Positions 23,201-35,200 of a stretch of 64,000 nucleotides of DNA are shown here, piece by piece; within the stretch, counting starts at the first letter, position 1; each line of letters starts with the position of its first letter. Where the stretch lies: positions 6,339,770 to 6,403,769 of the forward strand of contig CM057142.1 of the NCBI GenBank assembly GCA_029964075.1, read 5' to 3'. The position numbers and the translations under genes are program-made. The DNA is from Patiria pectinifera (Eukaryota > Echinodermata > Asteroidea > Valvatida > Asterinidae). Under the pieces are notes generated by a model. That model was not told the origin of the DNA and did no database searches. It saw only the letters and a program-made list of their open reading frames with translations.

Positions 23201-26200
23201 TATTTCTCTTGAAAGATATACTGTTCAAATTACAAAAATAGCGTCATAAGAATTAAGAGGAGTCTGTTTGAGTTGCAGAAGTCATTTTGAAATGGTAAAA
23301 ACACTCCAGACTCTAAATTTACCAAAAATAAAAAGGGGCCTGTAACTGCACAATTGCCGAAACTTTAGGGGGGGGGGCATATGTGGCTGGGCTTTCCTCA
23401 ATCCTCCAAAATCCTCCAAACCCCCGCTTGTGGGTTTTGAAGGAGCATGGAGGGTATATTAAATCTAATGAACAGTGTCTGATATGTTTATCTGGTCTCT
23501 CATTGGTCGGTTTACTTTAGATTACTCTTCTACGCATTCTCATTGGTCCACCAGTCAGTCTCAACCTGCGCAACATATTGTGGCATGGCTTCGCCGCTCC
23601 GGAGGAAATTCCACAAAGGTTTGTTGAATGCTTAATGTTGATTCTCAATTTGGCAAGACAGACTTGTCACTTACTGACTGGCTCCCCGAGTCACCGACTG
23701 ACTGAGTCACTGACTGACTCCCCGAGTCATCGACTTACAGAGTCACTGACTGAGTCACCTTACGTTCACCACTGCAGTCATAGATGACTGAACACCAGTG
23801 ATTTTGAGACCGACTGTAAAAACCTTCTTCACCAAGTTGATGCTGATTGAGTGGTGGGTGGCATGAGCGGGCAAACCAGTGGCTTCCCTGTGGAATGTGT
23901 GGAGTCCCCTTTCAACGCACAGTACACAGTGACGGTGTTGGGACATCACATTTTATAGCTCAGTTGTTTGGAAATCACATTTTATAGCTCAGAATCAGCC
24001 CAACTGATTGAGATTGCGAATCACTGTAAACGAACCATGGGCCTTATTCACGAGTCGGCCAAATTGAATTGAAAGTTAGGTAAAATCTAAATTTTTTGAA
24101 CTTGAGAAATGAAAGCAATTTGATTTATAATCAATTCCAGTTTGCTAATATAATAATTTAAATAAATAATTAATTAAATATTTTAAGCCATATTAAAAAA
24201 AAAAAAATAAAAATAAGGCTGCATTGTGCCTACATAAATAGTCTGGTGCCATCCAATTCAACAGTTAACAATTTATGAAATACAGTCAGGGAACTCAACA
24301 AAAATGGCCAACTCGTGAATAAGGCCCATACCTGTGAGCAAATTAGGCGATGTTACATTTTCCGGATATTTCCGGACACAAAAACTAAAAAAAAATCCTG
24401 TATATGGAAGCAGTTGAGCAGTGTAAATACTAATGTAATTTTTGAGTTGTAGTAAAATGTAAAATAATGCTAATTGTCTTTGCTTCACGCCTGTTGTATA
24501 CCCCGAAGATGGCATCCTTTACACAGTGTCCTCGTATGATCAAGCATAACGCCTATTTTCACTGTGTTTTTTCCCCAGGTACAGCACTTTCCTCCTGATA
24601 GTTGTTGCAAGTTTAGGTGCTTGGCTTGCACAGCGTGGCATCACTCCCAGCTGTATACCACACAGAGAGCCACTCAGGATACCACAGACGGACACTGATG
24701 TCTTCAGGCAAACATTCCCAGGTCGGTAAGGTTGCAACCCAAATTCGGAACATTTCCTAATCAAGGGTGTACATTTGTGTTGATGACTGGGGGTGGGGGG
24801 TGGGGAGTCTAATCACTGAAAAATCTGTAAATTATCCGGAAGTTGGAACTTTCAGGAATGAGAGGGTGCTGGGAGGGGTTGGACTACAGTCATCAAATAA
24901 TTTGACACTATGTGGCGCCGTTTATGATAGAAACTTGTATAGGCGTGTCCAGGTACATGATCACTGTACACACACAAGGGGCCCCTTCAATGGTGAAACC
25001 GCTGTGCATGTTGTTGTGCAAAGCTACTTACCCGTGACAGATTATGTGAACTATTGCTAGCACAATGCTTTCGCCATTGAAGGGGGCCTTCGTGGATTCG
25101 TCTATGGGCTTCGTGCGCCAACCAGCCCCGTGGACAAGACACACCGTGTGTGCGTACTGGTTCAAGCGTGTATAGCGCTCGAATGTACACAAAGGCTTGT
25201 GATTTGGCTTGTGATTTGGCTTGTGATTTGACCGATTTGACTTGGGATTTGATTTGTGATTTGGCTTGTGATTTGGTTTGTGATTTGGCTGGTGATTTGG
25301 CTTGTGATTTGACTTGAGATTTAGCTTACAATTTGGCTGGTGATTTGGCTTGTGATTTGGCTGGTGATTTGGCTTGTGATTTAGCGTGTGATTTGGCTTG
25401 CAATTGACTTGTGATGGACTACAACTCTGCAAAAGGAGTGATATTAGTAGAATCATTCAAAGTTAAAATGCACCTTTTTTATTTGTTAGCTGTATATTTT
25501 CCAATTTAATTCATCAACAACTTACCTATGTCTACCTATACATCGAAAAATTGTTACGCTCTATTTGATTTTACGCATCATTTATTTTTGACTTTAGAAA
25601 TCTGCAATGATGACGTAGGTCATTTATGGGAGCTGTATTCAACCAGTGAGTTCTTCCACAAGCCAATGCTGCCTTACTGTCAATCTGCCTTGGACTACTT
25701 CAGGGAGGAAAAGTAAATGATGCAATCGTAAAAAATACAAAGTATTTTTTGGTCTGTGATATTCTTTAATGTTGATTGGCTCATTGTGTGCCATTTTGTT
25801 AATTTTCTGCAATCCTATCCCTATGAAATGTGAATTATTAAAATTATCAGTCTGCAACAGATTGATCAGAAAACGATTGATAGCTGATTTCACTAAACAT
25901 AAGCCTAAATCGCACATTACACATCTGCGTAATGTACGATTGTTTTTACCAAACTTTGCGCACCTGCAAGATATTGTAATTGTTTGAAATAACTTGGACA
26001 AGAACGATTCAAGCTTTTAAGATAGCCTTTCGTGTATGACTTTACAGTGATCAGCAAGCAGTTGTCAAATTAGCTCCACTCATCATTTTAAAAATATTTC
26101 TCTTCAGAACTAGATGACAACATTAGAAATTCCTCTAAAGGAAAAGAAGCAAGCTTATTAAGTAACTATTATTTACTGATTATAATTTTCATCAGTGTTG

Positions 26201-29200
26201 AAATGAATTTGTGTTTTTAGATATGGGATGACATGCGTGTTACTGCTACCTCAGCTGGAGAATGGTGTAAGACGTTTATTTGCGACAGCCAATAATTGCC
26301 CAGACAGAATATTGACAGCTGAAGTGAGTTACCAAACTTTAAATAATTAAAAACAAAAGAGTGACAGTGATAATCGTTTCAGAAAAACAAAATACTTAGG
26401 AAAAGGCTAATTAAATTTCTGTTTTGTAGTCTTGAAAGTGAAGGATTCCAATTGTTTTTCCTTAAAACACTTTTATTCTGCGATTTGTATTCTATTTATT
26501 TATTTTAGTATACAGGGTGAGTCAAAAAAAGCGAAACCATGATTTTGGGACCATTGTTTTTGTGAAGTTCTGCATGTAGCCCTTTCAAAATCTAGGATAT
26601 GAAAGCCCAATTCATAAGCTTTCTTTTAGTACAAGAATCATTCAAATCACTCATGTACCTTTCAAGTTACTGAATATTAACACAAACACCGTTTTTAAGT
26701 TCTGTCCACGGATCACGAAAGGGTAAGTGTTCTTTCTGCAAACAAAAACAATTCACAAACGGATGTGTGTGAATTGTTTTCATTTTGCTGAAAGAATGCA
26801 CACCGATTTTGCAATCCTTGGACAGAACTTTAAAACGGTGGTTGTGTTTAAAATTCAGTAACTTGAAAATTACTTGAGTGATTTCAATCATTTTTGTACT
26901 AAAAGAAAGCTTATGAATAGGGCTTTCATATCCTAGATTTTGAAAGTGCTATATACAGAATTTCTATAAAACAATAGTCCCGACATTTGGGTTTCGCTTT
27001 TTTTTACTCACCCTGTAGTAGTCATATCAAAGATTTCAAAGACCAATAAATGTGAAAGTGGGGAAAAAACAACGCATGTGGTTTTTTGCATTTTTTCTTC
27101 ACTACGGCCTGTGCCCATTTCCGTCCGATTTTTGCCAGAATGCCTGAACCTAAAAGGATGTTTCCTTAAGGCACATGTGGAGTATGGCAGTGTTTTATGC
27201 ACCAGCATTCTACTGTGTCTATAAAATGTACTAGTTTTTTTAGACACACACGTTCTTGATTTGTTCCCTGTAAATATTCTCTTACTAATTCTCATCATGC
27301 ATATCAACTGAATGGCGTATATTTGGCTGTACACAATTTATACTTCCTCTATCTTTGTCACAAAAAATCACTGAAATATTTTCTTCCTTTTGTTTTTTCT
27401 TACAGTCAGAATATTTCACGACGTTTGATGAGGTAAAATTTGTTTCTAATAATTAGATAATAATTTCAAACCTAGTGTAGTCAAATCACGTAATTTTTGT
27501 TCTTAAAGAAACATTCATAGGTATTAGTCCCTGTATTGCCCAAAACCACCTGGCCTATTTCTCCCTGTACCACCCAAAACTGCCTGAGCATGAAAGGGGC
27601 TAAGGAGTAATTCCATATAAAGTCAATCAGAGGTCCCATGGCGACCGACTCAGATTTGGCTTCAATAAAGTCTAGATGTTGTATTATGAATGCATGCAAA
27701 ATTTTAGGCTTCAAGTCCTAAGGGTTTCCGAGATTTGGCCCTTCAAAGATATGATGCCACGCCCACTTTTTGCAGAGTAAAAAAGAGATTTATTTGCAAG
27801 GTATTGGCCTCCACTAAAAGCTATAGTGCAATTCGGCATGCCAAGCCCGCTAGCACTCCACAAGCATTGTTATAGCTGAGGCGCGCACTCATTTTGGTAA
27901 CCCTATTAGTCGAAAGAGCATGGAGCGCGTGCGTACTACCTGAGTGCGACTCCCACAAGCCTGGTGCCACCGCAGTGCCACCAGATTTTTTGACCGAAAA
28001 GGTTTTATGAATGGGAGTAAATATGTGCTGGGTTGGTATTAAACACTATGTTTAAGATCTGTTGGAGTCTAAATACTGATAATTACCTTCGCCTTTGGCT
28101 CGGCTAATTATCAGCATCCAGACTCCAACTGGACTTAAACAGAGTGTGTAACACCTCCAAAGCACACATTTATTTCTTTATTAATCTCTTTCTTGATTTC
28201 TTAGATGCTGTGTCCATACTTGTCAGATGAGACTGTCAACAATGCATTGATCCCAGCGATCGGAGAGACTTACATGGTAAGGCGTATGATTTTATTGCAA
28301 ATTCCAATCAATTTCAGAGCTTTGCTAACCACAGAAATCCAGCAAGTTCTTTAGTGAAACCACCCGCGGCATAACACCCTGGCATGAAATAGAACATATG
28401 ATTCTCTGATTAGACCACATTGTATTCGTCAATGGTAGAGGTACTGGTAAAGCACCAAGATTCTCGTCAGTCACTACATTTTCACGCAAGATTGATGATA
28501 AACTCATTGCCCTAGAATCTTGGGCTAATGACTGTGTCTGGAGTTTTCTAACACTTCTACTCTGGAGTCACCAAGTTCTTGTCATGTCCTCACAACTCAA
28601 CTCCTCTAACCAACTTTTTCGCACACCCCAATGCTGAGAAAGATGTCACAAGCTGCCCGGCTCCAAATACGGGGGTAATTTTTAGACCGACCCCAAATAA
28701 CATACTACCAAGAGGCTGTTTATAGCAGCCATTTCTTGAATCGTCGGATCTATAATCAAGGCTGAAAATGCCACCCCTGCATTATGGTCGCCATTTTGTA
28801 CATGCTACACAAATGAAGATGCTCCCCGCATGCTATGTATGGGTGTTGGCAATCCCTCTATCGAGTAAGATGTCTTCTTGGTCACTGTTCATAGTATATG
28901 AGTTCATTCATATACAATGTTCATTTCACATGAGTTCGTTGATGACTGTGGAGCCCGATTCTCGAAAGGCAAGTACGGAGACAGACTGGGCATCTGAGCT
29001 CTGAGGAGGTTGGAGCTGTGCCGACAGCCTGTGTGTCTCGCTTTTCTTGCTGACCGGAGTCTCTCACTGTGCTCCTTCTCCTGTGGCTCTCTATACTCTG
29101 CACCAGTATGGATGGCATGTCTCCAGCCAGGTTTGTTGCTGGCCCGTTCCTCCCAGTCCTTTGCATTAACAGCACATTGTTTGAGGTTGTAGCATTTTCG

Positions 29201-32200
29201 TTGACCACCTTGGTTTCATTTTCCATTGGTCAGTTCAACGTACAAGATCTTCTTGGGTAGCCTGAACATGGGCATACGCACAATGTGACCAGCCCAACGC
29301 AGTTGGTTGTTTACGATGATGGTCTCAATGCTTGTGACATTGGCCTCTTCCAAAACACTGCTGTTGGTTCGTCTGTCCTGCCATTTGATGTTGAGTATAC
29401 GGCAAAGGCATTGCTGAAGATGCTTCTCAAGGTTTTTGAGGTGGCGGCTGTAGGTGGTTCCAAGCTTCTAAGCGTTCAGATTATGCAAACAACACTGCAT
29501 CATGTCCGTCAGGTTCTGACCATTCAGGGGATGCCTTCTATCGTGTCTTTGGTAACCAATCAACAGCTTTGACCGAATTCCTGCTCCAAACGATGTCACC
29601 ACTGCTAAAGGCGGCTCTGATTGGCTGGCTTGCGGCACCGCAAAATACATGTACGGATTTATCAGACGTTATGGCTGTTGTGGCTCTGAACGTTGTGGCT
29701 CTGAACACCTAATGCCTGATCCTCAGACTACTTTAAAAGTGTTATCCCAGAATGTTTTTTTTCCTAACAATACAAAGTATTCGAGAATAAAAGTATTTGA
29801 GAATGAGACATGAAGGAAAATCTGACCATGTTTACTTATGGAATGATTTCTTTACATATTTCAAATTTTTTTTTACGGCATTTGTGTGTTTATGAGGCCC
29901 AAAAGTAACCCAAAAGCAAAAGTAAGACGTCCAAAAAAGAAAACGATTGTAAAACATACCGAATGAAAATTTGTAAGGAGAAAAAAAAGAAGCCTTTTTC
30001 AAACACCGGGGAGAGCAACTTTAGTAAATAGTCGTCCATGAAATTGACTGTGTGTTGTGGTTTTTCAGGAGATGCTTCTAGATATCTTAGTCCATCCAGA
30101 AGGCCCCAGGCTACGAGATCACATCAGTCATGGGGAGCTGGACCTACAGACAATGACTAGAGCCACCGCTGGGCATGTCATGTCTATCTGTGCAGCGTTC
30201 TGCTTGAGGGACTGCCCAAATCAGTCACTGATTCAGGTGAGATGGAGTTTTAGCCTTAATAGGGCTGGGAAGGGACACATTTTTCCGATATCTTCACCTC
30301 ACAATTAGGTTTTTGTACCAAGAGTCTATGAGTTTTTAGACGGGTGTCTTGCAGACATTTTTGACGTAAATGTTACATAAAAGGGACTCAAATTTTTGAT
30401 GCAGGGTATCACAATCTTGTGCTTTATGTTGACCGTTTATCTCTTACAAGTGTAGAAGTTTGGTATATCGATTTACCATAATTTAATTACACTTCAGTGG
30501 CATAGCATTGAGGGTGGGGGGGGGGGGGGGAAATGGTGTGTAGAGGTTGGACGTTGAACCCCCACCCCCCAAATGCGCTCTTGAAATAAAAAAAACTTTT
30601 CTGACCTACTGACCCAACTTTTGAAAGGCACCTTTGCCTAATCGGAGGTATGAAACTTACATCTATCCATTCTTTCCAGGTCAGGAAGTTTTAATGTTTT
30701 TGAAAATATTGATTCTTTTTATAATAATTTTTTTTTTTTTATAAATTTTCGATTCATTTTAAGAAAAGATCTACCTTTAAAGACCCCCTACATTTGCTCT
30801 AAAATGCACCAGAGAGCTTCTAAAGTTACAATTTTCAGACTTTTTGGTGATTTTGTGTTCTCTTGCCTGACTATGAAAATCCCCCCTAATGTAAGTCCCA
30901 ATTAAGTCCTTGCTGAAATCACATAGAACATGACCCAACAATGTAACTGGTAATTTTTGCTTGAACCAAGGAAAGTTCAATTGAGCCAGGATTCATAACG
31001 AACCTCTGGACCTGCCTGATTTGCAAAGATTTCTGTTATAAAACTGAGTCTGTTGTGTGTCTTCTTAGATACCCCTGTTCAGTAGGATAAGATTGACAGC
31101 AGAAGACTACACCCCGCTGTTCCACCCAGTATCACTCCTCAAGAGAGAGCTTCTCACCTTCCTGGAATCTCTGTCGCAATGGGTTGGAATAAGCAGGCCA
31201 GACGAATCGGGGGATATCGGGTACCAGACCTGGTCAAGCACAGAAACTGGTAGCGACCAATCGGCACGCGATGCAGCAGGTAGTTTACTCGCATTGCATG
31301 ATGGGATGCCCGGAGCAACTGAAGACCTTTTACAGAGGTAAGAATTAATCAGACTTCAAAATGCAAAATGTTTGCTTCTTGGTATTTTAAGCAGTTCGTG
31401 CAGGAGGCTGTGTATACACGCAATAGTTTTGCGGTATTCAGAATGTATGGTGGTATTCGGAATATGCATGTAGATAAACACGCAGGGAGCGAGGCCAGAA
31501 ATATCTGTCAGCGACCCGCTCGCAGCGAGTGAGGCCGGAAATATGAGTGTGCTGCCCGAGGGTGATGGCTTCAACCCGCCTGGCTTGAGGTCGAGTGAAA
31601 AGTAATCCCGCGCCTCGTTCCATTCTTGTCAAATAATCCCGGCGTGAACTGGTTAACAATGTTCTCTAAATCTCATTTTTTTTGGGGGGGGGGGGAAATT
31701 TGAAATTGAAGAACGTGCTTCCCACACAGTTGTTGACAAATGAAGTAAGTGTGACAACAGCATTGAAATTACTGATGGAGAATGAATTAATTTTTGCATG
31801 TATTTATATAAAGAAATTTCAATCAAGAAATTTCAAGCAAAATTCTTTGCTATTTTCTGCCTCATAGTAAAGAATGTATGTTTTTGAACAGATGTAATTG
31901 ATTTCATTTGATTTTGATTTCAATTCCAGTGCAATGATGCCTTTCGCTGAACTCGAGCCGCTAGTCATCTGTGTTTCTGAATCAATTGGAAAAACTTTGT
32001 TCAGGTAATTTTAAAGGCTTTTTCATATTAAAGTACCCGACAGTTTTCACATTTATTTTTGTAAGCAGCCCTTAGGGTGTAGGAACATCATTGAAAGAGC
32101 AGTTAGGATTGTTTAAATATTACAAATGGTTCTCATTATTTTATAATGAATACATTGTAGAAAACAAAATCAGGCTGTACACGGTGAGTCAGAATGATCT

Positions 32201-35200
32201 GGAACCAAGTTCACCATTTTTTGTGTGGCAAATAAAGCATATTGAGAAAAAAAAGTGAGTGTTTCAAATGAATGGCTATTTATACCTGGTCTTCCACAGG
32301 AATTTGTGAATTTTTCAAATTAGTGGCTGTGGTGAGGAGTTATACCATTTTCATTGAAGTGGCTCATTTTCCAGTCTGCACACAGAATTGGTTTTGCCCT
32401 TTTTAAATGTGTCAATAACTTCAAGTGAGTCAGTCACCATGACTAGGTGTTTATTTGATTTCAATCAATTTGTTGAACCGTAGAACCATGGTCAGAGTGT
32501 TTTTTTTAGCCTGTGTTCTTTGCTAGTGCTTTTCTTCAAAATGGTACAATGGATATACGTGAAATTTCACCAAATATGTCAAAAATACCAGCCTATAACA
32601 TCTCTCATTTGCACTTGTTTTGATATTTGCTACATTTTTAACAATATTTTCTTTAATTTGGGTCCAGATCATTCTGACTCGTCCTGTAGTAAACTTTACT
32701 CACTCAAAAGCGAGTTTTTCATCATTCGTTTATTATTCGTCAGCTCAGGTCCCGAAGAGAGCTTGAAGTCGCATCCTTACTGCGACGAATCACGGCCCAG
32801 TGTCTGGCATCTTGCCGTAATGTGAAGAACATGGCCGAATTGCGGTACCAACAATACAAGGCCAAGGAGCTCAGGTCTCGACAGCGAGCCAACTACACAA
32901 GGCTGCTCAACTGGTGAGAAACGCTTGATTATTAGCATTTTAGGTAAATTGCATTTTTTGGGACAAAGGATATTGCATAAAGTGGGAGTTGAACCTGTGT
33001 CCTCTCAAAAACCACATCGGTGCTCTACCAAATGAGATATCTGACTATGGACTCTACGGGAATTCATCCCTCTGTGGTTACAAAGAGAGAGTTATGTAGG
33101 ACTCATGAACATATAGTGGAATCTGGTGACCAGAATTATGAAGCTTTGACTGCGGTGGTGTCACGCTCACGCGCATGCTACACGCGTTCTTAAAGACGAG
33201 GCGCATGTGTATTTTGGTATTCCTATATTGGTTGAAGGAGTTTAGTGTGTGTGTGTACTAAAGGGTGAGTAAAAAAAAAGCGGAACCCAAAACTCCAAAA
33301 ATACATTTCATATTTAAAAAAATATGTAGCACCAAACATAATAATGACTGGAAAGCCAATTCCATAAGCTACTTTTAGATGAAAAAACTTACTGAAATTT
33401 GTCAATCCGTTCAAAGAATATCACCATTTAAACGCAACTACCCTAAAACCTGTCTCGTCCAAAAAATACCCAATTTATTGTGTGTTTTGAATGATTGGAA
33501 CAACAAAGAAAATGACACAGAATACTTGTTTCAACAACTGTCAACAACTGTAGTACACAATAGCTTGATTAACAACCCTGGTTAGGCAAACAATATGATT
33601 TATAAAATCTCCTTTTTTTAAAAGACGGGCCTTCAAAAGGACTTTGTTGTATATGTTAACGTTTAAACTGAGATTTTATCGCTGGTGATGCTTGAAGACA
33701 ATTGCGACGACGATTCTTGAAATAGCATTTTTTGGACGAGACAGGTTTTAGGGTCATTGTGTTTAAATGGTGATATTCTTTGAACGGATTGAGCATTTAC
33801 AGTCATTTTTTTCATCTAAAAGTAGCTTATGAAATTAGCTTTCCAGTCATTATTATTGTTGGTGCTACATATTTTTTTAAATATGAAAATAATTTTTGGC
33901 GGTTGGGTTCCGCATTTTTTGACTCACCCTGTACCTGAGCGCCACTCGCGCGAGCCTTGCGCCACTGCAGAAGATGGCTGCTGCCAGATTTGTCCATAGC
34001 TGCTGTATGAAGACGACAGGAATTGTGCACATTTGAATAAATTGAGTTGTGTACACTTCCTGCTATACACATGCGAACCAACGGGCCTACACAATCCCCC
34101 ACATGGTCACATATCACCCTCTAGTGTTCATGCACAGAGTCTGTTAAACCTTTCATTGCCATGTCACAGCTTAACTTTTTTTGCCAATCCGTGGTTGGCC
34201 AACTATTGCAGGCTTGGTCCAAAACAAAACAATAAATCACAAAGTTTTCAAGGTACCGTGCCATGATTTGTATTAATTGTCAATTCTCTGCTCGACCAAA
34301 ATTCACTGCCAAACACGAAAACAAGTTTCCTCCTTCTTATGTACAGAGGTAGTGAATGTTTTTTGGACAAATACTGTTGCCAACCAGGGTGGGAATTTTG
34401 TGTATAAACTGAAGGCCGACCATACAAATAGTGCTAAATGTTTACAAACAAAAGAAAGATCTATATACAGTCTTACACTGTGTTCTTTTTTGTTGGGAGG
34501 GGGGGGGGGATAAAAATAAGCTATAAAAGTATAGAAGTTTAAAAAATCCCGGGAACGGCAATCAGTGACAGCTCACACAAAAAATATACAGTTTTTATAC
34601 TTTTGTATTATCCAGTAAATCCTGTTTTTTGGTTACGTCTCCAATGAAAAATTTCACCTTACACAAACAAAAACAAAACAGTTTTATTGGAAAATGTACA
34701 TTGTAGTGGGGTAAAATTGGTTTGTTTTGTTTTTGTGTGTGTGATAGGGGCACCACCTCCCCCCTCCATTTGTGGAAATCATCAGGTTTGATCTCTCCCC
34801 ACTTTTGGATCCATTTGAAAAAAAAAAAATTACAAAGTGTCCACCGGCGGATCCAGTAAAAAAAAAAAAATTAAACCAGAGAAGGAGCAGAGACAACTGT
34901 TATTACATTGTTTATTGTAGTCTAATCATCCTGTTTCCCTCAACCGATTAGTAAAAAACGGAGGAAAGAAAGTGCCACTAGCATCAAGTTAGGTCATGCC
35001 CCGTACTTTTTAAAAAAATTTACATTGGTCAGCCATCCGGTTGGTGCACCTTGAACCCCCCCCCCCACCTCCACCCCCAGAAAAAAAATGCTGGTCCACG
35101 GATGCATTAGTGTGAAAGAAGTTTGCATTGAGAGCATTTAAGATTTGCATGTTGAAGAGAGCAATAGGAGTAAGTTTACGGTCGGACCATGTAACGGAAC

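Noticed and set aside
24722-24731. use of GTAAGG at 24726 as the ERMARD exon 6 donor
   Set aside because: It looks stronger than GTCGGT but shifts the frame and produces a stop in exon 7.
25028-25456. a 142-codon minus-strand Asn-His-Lys-Pro repeat protein
   Set aside because: It is a direct translation of the 12-bp intronic minisatellite and has no support as a gene.
32520-32825. an alternative ERMARD reading through exon 14
   Set aside because: That frame starts inside element M3 and stops early. The acceptor at 32748 with phase 2 restores the conserved [12 protein letters not shown] frame.
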